DNA of 64,000 nt from positions 771,501 to 835,500 of the forward strand of contig NC_062242.1 of assembly GCF_905475465.1 (NCBI RefSeq). Direction: 5' to 3'. This document shows positions 37,201-49,868 of this stretch, one piece after another. The position numbers and the translations under genes were made by a program. Position 1 is the first letter of the stretch. Every line of letters begins with the position of its first letter. The DNA comes from Pieris napi. Lineage: Eukaryota > Arthropoda > Insecta > Lepidoptera > Pieridae. The notes below the pieces were generated by a model. That model was not told the origin of the DNA. It did not search any database and saw nothing but the letters and a program-made list of their open reading frames with translations.

Positions 37201-37994
37201 CTAGCTAACCTAACCGTAAACTAAAAAAACCTCTTATCTTCAATCAGCACCCTGTTACTCGTTCCACGCGAAGGTTAACACCGAATCATTAAAAAAGAAC
37301 GCTTGTAGACCCCCAAAAGACTGTAAAAAGACGAGATGAGCCCAAAAAGACTACATTTTGGTTACCGAACGGCGCCTAGCGGGTGCTGCGGCGTCTGTGA
37401 ATGTATTTTATACCTTACGATATTTATACTTACGATTTCAATTTTTTTATAGTATCAAATATTCAAAATATCATACTACAATAATTTTACCTTTATTAAG
37501 GGCTTACAATTTTGATAATTAAACGTATTTGTTACGATGTAAATTGGTTTAAACAAAGTATATCTTGTATAATGTGTATTTTTTACTGCAAATTTGCTTT
37601 GACTTTATCTTTCCTAAATTGTAATGAGTTATATTAATTAACTAGTTTTTTCTAAGCGAACTGTATGAAAATAGGTCATTCGTATAAAAATTTAATGTAT
37701 TTATAAGGAATTAACAATTTATTAATTAATGGCAGAAATCAAAGTATACCTACGTTGAATCTATTCAAATATATAATCGTTAATCGTTCGTTAGTCGTTC
37801 GTTAATCGTTCCGCACTTAGACTCTCATTAAGTCGTAAGTACGTAAAGTACGGGCTAAGTTAGCCAGCCTAGCTCCTTTCAGAAGCACTCGTGGGGACTT
37901 CGCATTCAAATATATTTCAAATAACCAATAAATTGAAAGTCACACATAAAAATAACAAATTTCATTTCACAGAAACGGCAACTAGAAAAATTTA
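34281..37994. other. AT-rich desert
   Basis: No gene, transposon end or long GC patch is seen. A small tandem array at 37777-37812 is listed separately. Confidence 0.45.
37777..37812. repeat. Short tandem array of a TCGTTCGTTA-like unit
   Basis: TCGTTAATCGTTCGTTAGTC is followed by further GTTCGTTAATCGTTCC. There are about three and a half imperfect units of roughly 10-11 bp. Confidence 0.6.
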
Positions 37995-38404
37995 TCTACA
38001 CTAATATTATAAAGAGGAAAACTTTGTTTGTTTGTTTGTTTGTTTGATTGTAATGAATAGGCTCATAAACTACTGGACCGATTTTAAAAATTCTTTCACC
38101 ATTCGAAAGCTACATTATCCACGAGTAATATAGGCTTTATTTAATTTTGAACACAAATAGGGTTCCGTAAGATATTAGGGTTTTTCGGACACAAGGTGTA
38201 AAAAATCAACCAAAAAAGTTAATTATTTTGCGTACCCTGCCTAAACTATTAAAGATAGAACCATAAAATGTTCTAAGTAATTGTAGATCTTATAAATATC
38301 TACAAAAAAGTCCGCGACACACTATACCTATCTATGTCGAGTGAGGCACAATAACCATAAATGATATAATGACATGGCAAAACGGCGTTTGCCGGATCAG
38401 CTAG
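37995..38404 (+). mobile_element. Non-autonomous Helitron
   Basis: It begins TCTACACTAATATTATAAAG and ends GCCGGATCAGCTAG, inserted between A (37994) and T (38405). A CGGC-GTTT-GCCG hairpin at 38383-38394 lies 10 bp before the end, as Helitrons require. The (TTTG)n run and CTACTGGACCGATTTTAAAA are typical of this lepidopteran family. Confidence 0.85.
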
Positions 38405-39540
38405 TTAGTTAATAAATACTTAATAGTGGAAATACTGTTATAACCGACAACATTTTTGTTATACAAAAGTCGTACAGTCGAAATTGCTTATTTAGATTAT
38501 AGGGCTGATATTCGCCGTGTGGTTTTGTTGATCGTCGCCCGTGGGCGCTTGCGCATCTAATTTATAAGCGTTGACTTCGACACAATACTCTATTGGTTAT
38601 ACATGTGACAACCATGGATATTTAATCGACAAATTTTATGAATGAAAGATATTACAGATTTATGGACTTTAGATTAAAAAATAATGTTTCACGATAGTAA
38701 GTATATTTTACGCAAAAATAAATAGGAGCTTAGTTCTACAACTTAGCGTTTAAGGCACTTTTTACCACGCAATACCTCTATATATGACCAGTTCCCCATC
38801 AAAACATTTCTAAACCAAATGGACTGTTTCAAAAAAGAAAGGCCGGCGACGTACTCCTGCACCTGGTATTGGATACTAACATTAAGTGAGACCACAACCC
38901 GTTTCGTGTATATAAAACAGATCATAATTAAAATTATTCTAATGTACTCCCTCCAAAATTTGCGCTTCCCTAATTTTATTTTGAAAACCCTCAGTCAAAA
39001 ATCGACTCATTCAAAAAGTATTGTTATTTTAAACCGGCGTTTGAATTCCAAAAAGGTTACCGAATATTTTATGATATTATAACAGAGATTTGTGGTCAAA
39101 GTACGTGTCTGCACGTTCGCCTACTTCAAAGGTTAAACAAATGCTTTTCGTTTTGACAGACGATATGATGCGAGCGACCGCAAGGAATGGAAGATTATAA
39201 TCTGTGGTCGCCATGAATGAACCTTTCAAATTACAGATAAATTAAGCGTTAATAAGTCGTGAGAAAGGGTGAATTCAGGATGTGGTATTACTTAGTTTAA
39301 CTGATAACTATGTAAGTTGCCAAATTTAGATGTGTTTTATTATTTTTTATTAAATATTTTGTCGGCAACGCACTCGCGCCCTCTGGCATTGCGAGTATTT
39401 AAAAAGAAATATATAAACAAACTTTTAATAATAAAAGAAAAAAGGATCTACCATATTCTATCTTTCCTTCTACTCGCTATTACGAGTATTATATATTTTA
39501 CATAAAAAATATTGATTAGTAATATCCAATCAAAAGTCAA
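38405..39540. other. AT-rich DNA, no gene seen
   Basis: Overlapping frames at 38743-38925 and 38819-39082 on opposite strands have no known content. Confidence 0.4.
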
Positions 39541-39730
39541 AAATCATTTATTCATGTACGTAACACAATGTACACTTATGACCGTCAAAAAAGAAATATA
39601 CATTAAATTCTTAAAATTTTACATTTACTGCCAGTTGTCAAATCAAGGGCGTAGAACGGAAGAGAAGAACTGGCAATAAACTCTCCACCACTCTTTTTAA
39701 TCGCCAAGTTTTTTGTTTTATACAACGTTT
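39541..39730 (-). mobile_element. LINE group B 3' end
   Basis: It is closely alike 16829-17000: GTAACACAATGTACACTTATG, AAAAGAAATATACATTAAAT, ACTGCCAGTTGTCAAATC, GGCAATAAACTCTCCACCA and the trailing TTGTTTTATACAAC. Confidence 0.8.
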
Positions 39731-40407
39731 GTAACGAGCTGCAACCATTACACCAATAACTATAACATATGTATAAAAATGCCTCAGTGAAATGTTTAAC
39801 AAGTTATACTAAACTACGCAACAGTGTCGAGTATTAAAGGACCGATATCATTAAACGTAAAGCTAAGATTACAAGTCCGTTATTCTCGCAATCTCATACG
39901 GAAAACATATGAAATGTTATTTGGTCCCATTTTTTGTTGCATTATTACTGACACATCAACATCTTACGCATGCATATTGGATGCACTTTAAAATGACTTG
40001 CGCGATCATTAGAATCAATTATTTCTCCATTTACGACTCTGAATGTGTCGTGCCAGGTTCGCAATTTTGATCATGATCGCTTTTTATACGTTATTAAGTG
40101 TGCTGTAGGTAAGTTAAACACGTTTAATTTTATGCATGCCTTTATAATGACTATCGCATGCCGAAGTATTTTGAAAGGTTGAAAAATGTATGAAGAATTC
40201 AATCGCGATGGCTGTGCTAAATTATGTATAATGATAATAAATTTATGATGAGAGTTCGATACTTTAAAGCGTTAGGATTGTTAGTCTTGTCTTTTATTAA
40301 TGGTTTCTTTTTTTGAATACTATAGAGATTGTTTAAATAATTGTTTCATGCATTCTTCGCTTGGATGGAGAAAATATAGTCTTCTGAAACAAATGTTCAT
40401 ATGATTA

Positions 40408-40562
40408 CTAATGAAACAATTCGACTTAGGGTCCTTCAAGAAAGAGCGTTCCAATTCTTAAAAGGTCGGCAGCGCGCTTGCGAGCCTTCTGGCAGAACAA
40501 GTGTCCATGGGCGGCGGTATCACTTAGCATCAGGTGAGCCTCCTGCCCGTTTGATTCCTGTA
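40408..40562 (+). mobile_element. LINE group A 3' fragment
   Basis: The frame reads TIRLRVLQERAFQFLKGRQR then ACEPSGRTSVHGRRYHLASG, the last ORF codons, and ends with GAGCCTCCTGCCCGTTTG. It is 5'-truncated. Confidence 0.8.
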
Positions 40563-41789
40563 ACTTTAAAATATCCTAAACCAATATATTGTATACACAA
40601 TGTACTTAGAAACGAACATAGTGTACAGTTTTGTTAGGTTAATTTATAAAAGCTGTCCTCCTCATTTGTGAATACACTTTGAGACTTAAATAGCTATTAA
40701 ATGTGTCTTTCTCTCTTATGTCACTTTGTTATAAAAAATGTCAAATCGACATTTTTAATTTATACCCCAAAGTACTATACCATACTGTCTGACATTATGC
40801 AATCGGATTGTCACAATTGTCATTGAAATGGAAATGTCAAGTTGTATTGTATTGAAAGGGACGTAATTGGGGCAATTAGGCACATCCTACAGGATAAGGT
40901 GGGCGATGCTTATTTTGCTGTACAGCCAAGTTATTATTTTTAAAGGCCCAAAGTCGAGGAAAATATTGTTGTATATAACGATTCTTAAAGATTCTATGTT
41001 TCAGTATTATTAATGTGGTTGTATCTATTTGGTTGTTTTTAACTGTTTTACCGTAGCATAAGTATCTGCCTACCCCTTTTGGAAACAGAATAGAAAATTA
41101 ATATATATTTATAGACTTGTAAATGTAACTTGTATTTTCATTCAATTTATTATTGTAAAATGTCTACATTTTCTTTGTAAACATAGTAGGTAAGCAGCGT
41201 AATACCCGGAAGTTCAAGCTACGATCGCCGGTGAAATTATTCTTTTCCAGCGTGATAAATGGAACAGCAATTGTAAATAATCATTAATTAAATGTAGAGA
41301 GAAATATGTTAAGTCTATACTTTATTCGACGATTATACTTTACACACAAAACAAGTGTAAGGTCGAATTTGTGGAAGTACTAAAATTGATGACTTCGAAG
41401 CTCTAGACAAAACACTGAGGTTTAATAAATTTTCCAAATGTTTTACTTATGAGGGAGATTTTTCAACGAATTGTTTCGCTTATAAATCAGAATTGTACGA
41501 AAATAACTTGGTCAATGTCGAGTCAGTGTCATATTTTCCTCAAATCATATTTGTCCTAGCAATCGTTCAAAGTAGGCAGCCAGGTCAATGACCGGGACTA
41601 TTGCAAAATGTGAAAGTAAGTGTGGGAATTAATTACGATTTGCAGATTGTAACGAGCAATAACGAAAATAATGAACAATGTCATTAGGTCACATGTGGGT
41701 GTTGGACGACATTTTTAGAATCTGTGCCATAATTGTTTATGATACACACGAATGCTCCGGCGATTTTCCAAGCATTACCTAGTAAGAGA
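40563..41789. other. AT-rich DNA, no gene seen
   Basis: No supportable feature. Confidence 0.4.
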
Positions 41790-42098
41790 GGAGAGTGTTC
41801 AGAGTTCTTCAAACTGCCTGCAGCTGAGTTTCATCATCGGACGTCAAGGCAGAATACAAGATACCACCCGTATCAGCTCGACATCCGTCGTTCCATAACT
41901 GAGCGTTTAAGCGTGAGCTGAAGTATTACCGAACCAATTGACATAGGGTAATTGAAGAAAAGATTGTACCAATTCTTAAAAGTCCGGCAACGCACTTGCG
42001 AGCCTGGAAATGTGCGTGTCCATGGGCGGCGGGGCGGTATCAATTAACATCAGGTGAGCCACATGCGCGTTTGCCTCCATTTACTTAAAAAAAATGAT
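41790..42098 (+). mobile_element. LINE group A 3' fragment, longer copy
   Basis: LPAAEFHHRTSRQNTRYHPY and QLDIRRSITERLS are readable before a deletion removes the usual PTEVFP block. The tail GGCGGTATCAATTAACATCAGG ends in an A-rich run. Confidence 0.85.
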
Positions 42099-42598
42099 AT
42101 CTGTGGTGTGTGAGCTGTAATTCTTGAATATTACAAGTTGTCAGTACAATGCAGAGTGCAGAGAGTTCGAATATTTACGTTCTTTATAAATTCTCACCCC
42201 GCTTTAAAGGGTAGGTACTCAATAGAACATGACTACATCAATTTATTTTTGAGAAGGCGATTGTTTTTTATTGTATAAAAAAAGGCTTTTTTGTTTATAG
42301 TGTTAACATTACAATCGAGTTGTACAACAATAAAAAAATGAAGAAAATTTTTTTTCATAAATTACATACCTTTAGGTAGCAAAAACTAAATCGATAAAAC
42401 CGTAGCAGGTAACAAAACCTAATTATGTTAATTCATCAACAACCTTCTTCAAATGTGACATAATCCCTATTCTAGCCTCGAAACCAGAGCTAACAAAAAC
42501 ATCGGTGTCTTTGAAGTGAAATCGAGTCTAACATTCATTATTTTGCATATTATTGACATTTTATTTTTACCAGTGACTTCATCCTCGGCAAATCATCA

Positions 42599-42692
42599 TA
42601 AAAAGAGCATACCAATTCTTAAAAGGCCGGCAACGCACTCGCGAGCCCTGTGGCATTGAGTGCCTATGGGCGGTATCACTTAACAGCAGATG
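42599..42692 (+). mobile_element. LINE group A tail
   Basis: AAAAGAGCATACCAATTCTT, GGCCGGCAACGCACTCGCGAG and GGCGGTATCACTTAACAGC are present; only the last part of the element remains. Confidence 0.75.
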
Positions 42693-42712
42693 AGTTGGTC
42701 AAAAAGTCAGTT

Positions 42713-42862
42713 ATTTATTCATTTAGGTTACACAATGTATACTTATGAACGTCAATAAAGAAATATATATTAAATGCTAAATGCTTCTAATTTTACATTT
42801 ACTGCCAGTTCTTAAATCAAGGGCGTCCAACGGACGAGAAGAACTGGCAATAAACACTTCTG
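42713..42862 (-). mobile_element. LINE group B 3' end
   Basis: CTGCCAGTTCTTAAATCAAG and GAAGAACTGGCAATAAACAC match the other group B ends. It lies directly beside a group A tail. Confidence 0.7.
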
Positions 42863-43360
42863 GATCACGGCTAGTTAAATTCTTTAGTTTTTAAAAGTAT
42901 GAGTTCACATTTAAGTAAAACTTACAAGTGATAGATGAGTGAACCGCCACTTACTAAAGCTTTTAGGCAAATATTGTATTCTGTAACGTTTTGGAATACT
43001 ACAGATAGGCCACGCTATATAGATGCTTAAAATCATGGAAAAATATTCCGGCGGCTTCTACTTAATTATATGTATAGTCCTGAGATATTTGGGAAGTATT
43101 TTTGATATAGAAACAAAACGAAAACGATTTATTGCCTGTGTACGAAATTTATATCGGAGCTTTAGATTTTTCCGTTTGAAATACGGACCGTTGTGTCTGT
43201 ATATGGATACCTAATGAGTTATGCGAAATCATTGATGCGTATTTAGTGTTGTTGCTACCTTTTTGTATTGTAACGGTTTAACACTCCTAAACGGTTCAAC
43301 TCAACATTATTTATATACCGGGTTTACGCTTATTGAAATTACCAACATTTTTAATAAAAA

Positions 43361-43625
43361 AAAATCAGTGGCGCTACAACCTTTTTAGGTATGGGCCTTT
43401 CTTTATCTGTTTCATGTTCGTTTGTCAATCTAATAGGCAAGTAGGTGAATCTGTCAACACACGTTAACTTTTTGAGTCTAAGGCCTCACGACGTTTTCCT
43501 TCATCGTTCGACCGATTAAATACGCACATAGAAAGAAAGTCCCACACAGCCGGGGATCGAACCTACGACGCGGGGACACGGGGATGAGAGTCTCACGCTG
43601 AAGCCACTAGGTCAACACTGCTCTC
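43361..43625 (-). mobile_element. SINE, near full length, reversed
   Basis: It reads AATCAGTGGCGCTACAACCT through to GCCGGGGATCGAACCTACGA (B box complement) and CCACTAGGTCAACACTGCTC. The middle is a little diverged. Confidence 0.88.
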
Positions 43626-44611
43626 AAGATACAGTGTTTAATACTTTTGAGAAACAAGTTTGTATAGTAGTCTCTTATAAGCTCCAACTGTATATGCTTC
43701 ATTGAGAAATCTTTTATTAATAAAATAAAACCAACAGATTATTCTACTTAACAATAAAATAGATTTTTTTTAACTGGGAGATCTACACTGTAGAGACATC
43801 GAGAATCACAAAAAGAGTATGAATTAGTTAAAAAAAAATTGTCCCAATTCCACAGACATTAACCTGTTATATTTTTTACTACAGATTATTTACCATACAA
43901 AATAATATCAACTACAAGCTTTACGGATGTCATTAATTACTAATAGATTCGAATTAGGAGTTAACGACAGTCCAATCCGTCGCATGACATCACCTAGCGA
44001 GCGAAAGCTAATTAGCACACTTAATGACGCAAAGAAGTGGTCATTTGTACACTTATCCTATTGATATTGTTATTAAATAGAAAGTCTATGTTTACGACTT
44101 TCTTATATTAATTAATTAAATATAACTTCTTAGCGTTCGTTATTAATAAACGACCTTCTCCCTGAAATATTTCTAAGTTGGATATTTTCGTATTTGAAAG
44201 AAGGTGACTTTGGATGTTAGATGTCGATTTCCAAGAAATTTCATTCAAGTACTAAAAATAGGTAGAAAGAAAAATCATTAATATTATACAGCCGTTGCCA
44301 TTCTTACGCATTCTTTTTTTTTACAGCAAAATATAATCTAAATCATGATATATTATATTTGAAAACCACATTGTTTTGTATTAATATAACCAGAGGAGTC
44401 TGGTTTAGAAGCGCGACAAATGTATATAAAAATAATTATCTACCTTATTTTTTATGTTGCTTAACTATGTAATCTAATAAACTGCTACACTGCGGATCTA
44501 AGTCTCTTATTACGGCGCTAAGCTATAAATTTAAAATTGATCTTGGTCGTAATGGAACTTAATATAGTCACGATTAAGTAACTTAAACTCATTAAGTTAC
44601 TTTACTTGACT
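43626..44611. other. AT-rich DNA, no gene seen
   Basis: No supportable feature. Confidence 0.4.
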
Positions 44612-45165
44612 TTTTTTTTATAGAACAGGGGGCATCGGGGGCAAGCCTCCTGGGCTTATCAGCGCTTCATACATTCTGATAAACAATAAACTACAAGCCT
44701 TTTCAGAATGCCAAATCATAAAAAAACCGCTTCACGACTGATTTGAGAGCGACCGCCGATGCGAAAACCGCTGTGTGAGTTCGAAAAGTGAGTTACAGAA
44801 TCGCAGGGCTGATGCTAAGTGATACCGCCGCCCTTAGACACTCTCAATGTCGGAGTGCTCGCGAGTGCGTTGCCGGCCTTTTAAGAATTGGTACGCTATT
44901 TTCTTGAAGGACCCTAAGTCGAATTGGTTCGGTTGTGCGCGGCAAAAACTGCATTGAAAATCGCTCAATCGTAAAATGGCGGACGTCGAGGTGATACGGG
45001 TGGAATTTCGTATTCTGCCTCGACGTCCAATGATGAAACTCAGCTGGGGGTATTAATCCGAAAACCCCTTTTGACTGACTTAATTTCCCTTGGATGGAGC
45101 AAAGTGAGACTTCATATTCGGTCTTTGACACCTTCGCTTGCTCCAAGTCTTTCTATCTCACTTGC
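44612..45165 (-). pseudogene. LINE group A ORF end and 3' tail, interrupted
   Basis: The minus frame at 45146-44844 gives PPAEFHHWTSRQNTKFHPYH, then FSMQFLPRTTEPIRLRVLQE, then KRPATHSRAL. The tail continues to the T run at 44612-44620. Between ORF end and tail sits the inverted-repeat element at 44672-44809, so this copy is split. Confidence 0.8.
44672..44809 (-). mobile_element. Half copy of the 62911-63114 foldback element
   Basis: It is the reverse complement of the left arm and most of the loop of the complete element at 62.9 kb (GCGACCGCCGATGCGAAAAC, GAGTTACAGAATCGCAGGGC). The second arm is absent; the copy stops exactly where that arm would start. It lies inside a LINE tail. Confidence 0.75.
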
Positions 45166-45394
45166 AACTTAAATTAATTAAAACTGAAAATTAATTGTTA
45201 GAATTATGTTGCCTTGTATGTGAACTTATGGAAAATTTTAGCATATTGTTCTATGTGACTGTTACTATGAGCAAAACTTATTGAATACATTATTCTTAGA
45301 GTACGATTAGCACCTAAGCTGCTACTGGAAAGTTTATCGTTTATTTGAATCGTTCAGTGATTTAAATTTTACTTTAGTTTTATGTTTTGTTTAT

Positions 45395-45612
45395 GTGAAA
45401 TAAGCTGGACAAGCTGGTGGTCGTCGGCAAGGAAGGCAAAATGCCTCGGGGTAGATCGCCAACCCGTTGGTGACACTAAGTCGTAATTCTCACGGGTCTC
45501 CCATAACAGCTGCGTTAAGGGAAGATATAGACGGAACAAAGTGGAGATATCACTAGCAGGATAGCAGGCAACTTACAATGATACAATCTTCTGAGAAGAT
45601 GTGACATAAAAT
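45395..45612 (+). pseudogene. RTE-type LINE C-terminal fragment
   Basis: KLDKLVVVGKEGKMPRGRSP then TRW and a stop; after a frameshift, SHGSPITAALREDIDGTKWR follows and then QDSRQLTMIQSSEKM. This is the normal residue order of the end of such ORFs, with two or more breaks. Confidence 0.8.
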
Positions 45613-46804
45613 GTGTGTTAAAAATTCCTGTATAATGTGATGAACTGATGAATTTATGTAAAAATACAAAAATATTTAATACTAAAATTGTAATACGATC
45701 CAGCTAACTAGAGATTAAAGTGGAATATTTTTATTAAATATCAAACTTGCTGACTGTACTAGTACAAGTTGCGACACGTATGACTCCACCCACGCAGCAA
45801 GTAGATGTTTTATTGGGTGTAGAACGCCCGCAGACTACACTATACATACGTAAAAGCGAAATTCAAAATTCTATTTTCAAATTATATGAAAGTTCTAAGT
45901 ACCTTTTTCAAATATTGCAACGAAATGAACTAGTATAATGACAATTTTCTTAGTATTTATTTAGAAACCACACCAAAACATATAAGTTATGACATAGAGA
46001 TCCATAGACTATCATAACACCGAAAATCAAGTGTTAAATAATACGCCATCCTAATTTAAAAAAAGCGTCTCTAACGTAAGTTACGTTCTATTTATAATTT
46101 TATATTTTTCTGAGAGGAACAACAACGACATTTTGATATAAATTGAGCTTGGTTACGTAACAATACTCAATATACTCGATTTTGATATCTCCCATCGATA
46201 ATTCATTTTTCTTTAACAAAGTTTTCGACCTGAAACTACTTTTGATTCACCGGGATTGAATCAAGGACCATTCAATGTTATTGGTGCAGGAATTACCAGG
46301 GTATAGAAAATGTCTGTATTAAGTAGGTCTTAATACAGACACATATAAGTGAACTGTGGGTGTAATTCGGAATTGTTTCAGCTTGTAATCATGAGGCATC
46401 GGTGTGATTTCAAATAATTGTGTCATTTGTAAAATCATTACAAAAATAAAGCCTAATTCACATAAATGTATTTCGGTCACGGACACCATATTAAGATGTG
46501 AACAATATGCATCTTATCTGCCCTCCGACCCGTTACATTTCCGGTTAATTATCGAATTATTACGAATCGCTAACGGTGCCCTCTCGCGAGACTTTCATGA
46601 CGCATCGCTGTATCGAGATCAGAAATGCATTCGCTTATACTGAACTAAAAATGTATTAATTTAATCTTACGTGCTTAAAATTAAAGTATTGCTTAAGCTT
46701 TATTTGTAGTTGAATTTTAATTCCTATGTCTTCTGTAAAATAATACTATGATTCTTCGTATCTCTTTATAAAATCTTTTTTTAACTTATATGTGGAGATT
46801 TCAT
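45613..46804. other. Intergenic DNA, no recognised gene
   Basis: A 79-codon + frame at 46404-46643 lies in a patch with several CG dinucleotides (46.47-46.64 kb) and has no known domain. A 63-codon frame at 45747-45938 is likewise unrecognised. Confidence 0.35.
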
Positions 46805-47010
46805 TAGTTTTTTTGGCAGTCATCGCAGCCCATAGACACCTTTATATAGTGGATGCAATGCCGGCCTTTTCGGGAGAAGTATACTCTTTCTTAAAATGAT
46901 TGGAGGTCGTATCTCAGGGAAGAGGAGTTGATTCCACAGTTCGCTAGTTCCCAAAAGAATGTGTCTTGTGAAGCGGACCGTGGAAACTACCAGCCAACAA
47001 GGTGATGCTA
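46805..47010 (-). pseudogene. Diverged LINE C-terminal fragment
   Basis: GCAGTCATCGCAGCCCATAG, ATGCCGGCCTTTTCGGGAGA, TTGATTCCACAGTTCGCTAG and GAAGCGGACCGTGGAAAC match, in reverse, the end of a reverse-transcriptase ORF related to group A. Confidence 0.6.
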
Positions 47011-48327
47011 AAGAGTTTTTTATCCTGGTAATATAGCTAAAATATCCGTTTTCTATATTACTACGTTTTTAAGAGACTGAAACCCCTAGTGACATATTCA
47101 TAATTCTGTTTTTGCGCTGGAGAAGTTTCCACTAATTGATTATGTTATTTAAGTACACGGTACAAATTAAGGAGGCCTTATGTGTTAAATTATTATTTCA
47201 AACTGTGACTAAATGCCAGGGAAAAGTTCAATTATATTCATGCAACTTCTTGATATATACCTATTATTATTAGAATGTGATAAAACACTGAAACATATAC
47301 AGATAAGCTATTACCAGCTGACGACATCATATAGGTTCCTGGAGAGATGGAGGAAGCAAATAACAAATCCAAATGGAAAGTTCAGTTAGAGGTTTTTACA
47401 CAAAAGGGGTACATACTGAATGAATGGACAACAATAACAAATTTCATCAGATTTGTAATTTTCATGGTATGGAATTAAAGGGGCTTTATTATTATTATTA
47501 TTCCAATACCGTTTGAATTCGTGATGATATGTGAATCATTTAAGTTCGCTGAAAGCTTTGTTTAGTTCTGACACAAATGAATTCATGAGTAATTACAACG
47601 CTATAATCGAATTATAATTAGAGAAACAGTATATAGACTTGAAAGTTATTAATTTATTGTTTTTAACCTTGTTTATTTATTATCATTAATATATAAAGAC
47701 AGATTAAAAATTTCAATTTATACCAACATAAATCAAGTTAAATCCTGGATGTTACAAATTTTAGCCGTTTATCGTTAAACGAAACCTTCAAAGCAGCTTC
47801 ATCTTTGAATACTGCTCAGCGATTTTGGACTTCATCTCTTTAGAAGAGTGTCTGGAAGCGTACTTCTATACTGGAGGGTAACATCAACGAAACAAAAATT
47901 ATATTAAATATAATATTATGATATATTAAAAAAATAACCTTATACGTTCTCGCACAGTGTTCTGATATTTGCAGTGGCAAAAAACGAAACGAAAAGCTCA
48001 AAAATATTCAGAAGTACATGCAATCCAGTTACGATGCATGTATTAGCTTTTAACGTATTCAAACCTTGTTAACATCAACCAACATTGGTTTCAGAACATT
48101 TAAATGGTCCGACAATGCCAGTAAAAATGTATAGTAAACATAAATGATAAATTTATTGTCGTGCTCGATAATTTTATTACGATTACCCTCATTCTAATAT
48201 TGTAAATTTGAAAGTAACCATTTTGCTTATATTAGTGTTTATATATTGTAATATGGTGTATAATACGTAGCCAATTTAACAAAATTATTATCGATTATAT
48301 TATTGTAATTATTAATAACGTAGTTAA
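47011..48327. other. AT-rich DNA, no gene seen
   Basis: A short (TTA)n run lies at about 47484-47503. Nothing else is supportable. Confidence 0.4.
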
Positions 48328-48782
48328 TCTAGTATGTATATATAAAATTATCATGTCACAATGTTCGTTCCCATACTCCTCGGAAACGGCTCGACCGATT
48401 CTTATGATTTTTAAGCATATTCAGTAAGTCTGAGAATCGGCTACTATCTATCTTTCGAACCCCTAAGTGAAGGAGTGTCCACCCCAAAAAAAAATATATT
48501 TTTTTATGATACAGCATACAAAAATACATACAACCCTTAAATTTCACCTCTCTTCGATCAACCCCTATTTTTTACTTGTTAATTAAAAACTTATGACTTG
48601 AGCTCTGAGGTTTATATAGAGAAAATTTCACAGGAAAATCTAAAAAGTTTTCATTCCGGAAAACTGAATAGTCTCTGGGGTAACATAGCAAAATTTTCCA
48701 CGTTGGTATGTACTAAAAAGGTAGGCTAAGTAAAATAACATTAAGGTGAAACAAAATTCGCGCGGGGGCAGAAGTAAACTAG
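48328..48782 (+). mobile_element. Non-autonomous Helitron, second family
   Basis: It begins TCTAGTATGTATATATAAAA and ends CGCGCGGGGGCAGAAGTAAACTAG, between A (48327) and T (48783). The 5' part has the motif TCGGAAACGGCTCGACCGAT common in lepidopteran Helitrons. Frames at 48356-48547 and 48640-48831 fall within it and are not genes. Confidence 0.75.
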
Positions 48783-49742
48783 TAAGTACTGCTAATATTT
48801 TTAAAATATGGTTAGTATAAATTTCCAGCAAAAAATTATAGTATCGAGTTGGCTGCTATAAAAATAAATTATTGACTAATTACTCCCCATGCCTTAGCCA
48901 GGAATCGGGCGTACTAATTCTAAGGAACTATTAAGTTATTCGTCTTAAGTTTTCTACGATATATACCGTTATAACAAACGCGAATACATATTTCGCTTAC
49001 ATACATTAGGGAAAGCTTCTTATAAAACCCGCTTGAATGAATAAAAAAGAAGTAATGGTAACATATAAACTTTTTGAAAGTTAAAAGCTTGAATCAGCAG
49101 ACCCAAAGTTTTAACTAGTTTTATTTAGAATTTACCACAATTTCCTTTGCCACAAAGACGTAAACATTATATGACTATTAAATACTTAACACCTTTCATA
49201 CAGTCTGTAAAATAGACGTTCATACGTGGTCTATCCGGTAAGTACGTTCGTCGCAATTTCAAAAACTAATAAACAAATATAACTGTCTAATACGAGAAAC
49301 ATAAGATTCCCACAGCGTTAAGTCGGTTTAGAAACTGGCGTTTTGCCGCCCTAAGTACAAGTTTAAAAAAAAGCTATTAGTTTGGAAAAATTAAACATAC
49401 TTATTACTTTACGTTTAGTGTTACGTGTAATTTTGTTATTGGTTTTTCGTAAGTAACTCTCAGTTGGTGCTTCTTTTTTTAAATTTCTCCATATTGCCTG
49501 AAAAAATCGCTTGCTAGCCGCCTGTTGCCTGATACCTTATGTAACCAGTTTTTATGTGTATGTCAAAGATAACAAAGTGTTAAAACATAAATAAACAAAT
49601 AACTTAAGTACCAAACTTTCAAATATAAATAGACAACTGTAACTAATGGTATATTTGATGGGGTTATTTTTAAAACAATAATACAGCAATGTTATTTCTC
49701 GCTTTCATTTTTAACAATCTACAATGTTTATAAAACATCACC
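48783..49742. other. AT-rich DNA, no gene seen
   Basis: No supportable feature. Confidence 0.4.
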
Positions 49743-49868
49743 TGCTGCTACAACCTTTTAGATCTGAGCCTCAGATTTCTGTATTAATTTCATTTTCATT
49801 TATATTAATAGACAAGTAGGTGATCAGCCTTCTGTGCCTGACACACGCCTTCGATTTTTGGGTCTTCG
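49743..49868 (-). mobile_element. Truncated SINE, 3' half only
   Basis: CTGCTACAACCTTTTAGATC, AGACAAGTAGGTGATCAGCC and TGCCTGACACACGCC match the SINE 3' half in reverse. The tRNA-like head is missing. Confidence 0.75.

Noticed and set aside
41733..41921. Protein-like frames such as 41733-41921 and 45146-44844 as host genes
   Set aside because: They carry the FHHRTSRQNT-type block of the group A LINE reverse transcriptase and its tail.
43023..43214. 63-codon frame resembling a membrane-protein fragment
   Set aside because: Mildly hydrophobic N-terminus only; no splice sites or receptor signature to support an exon.
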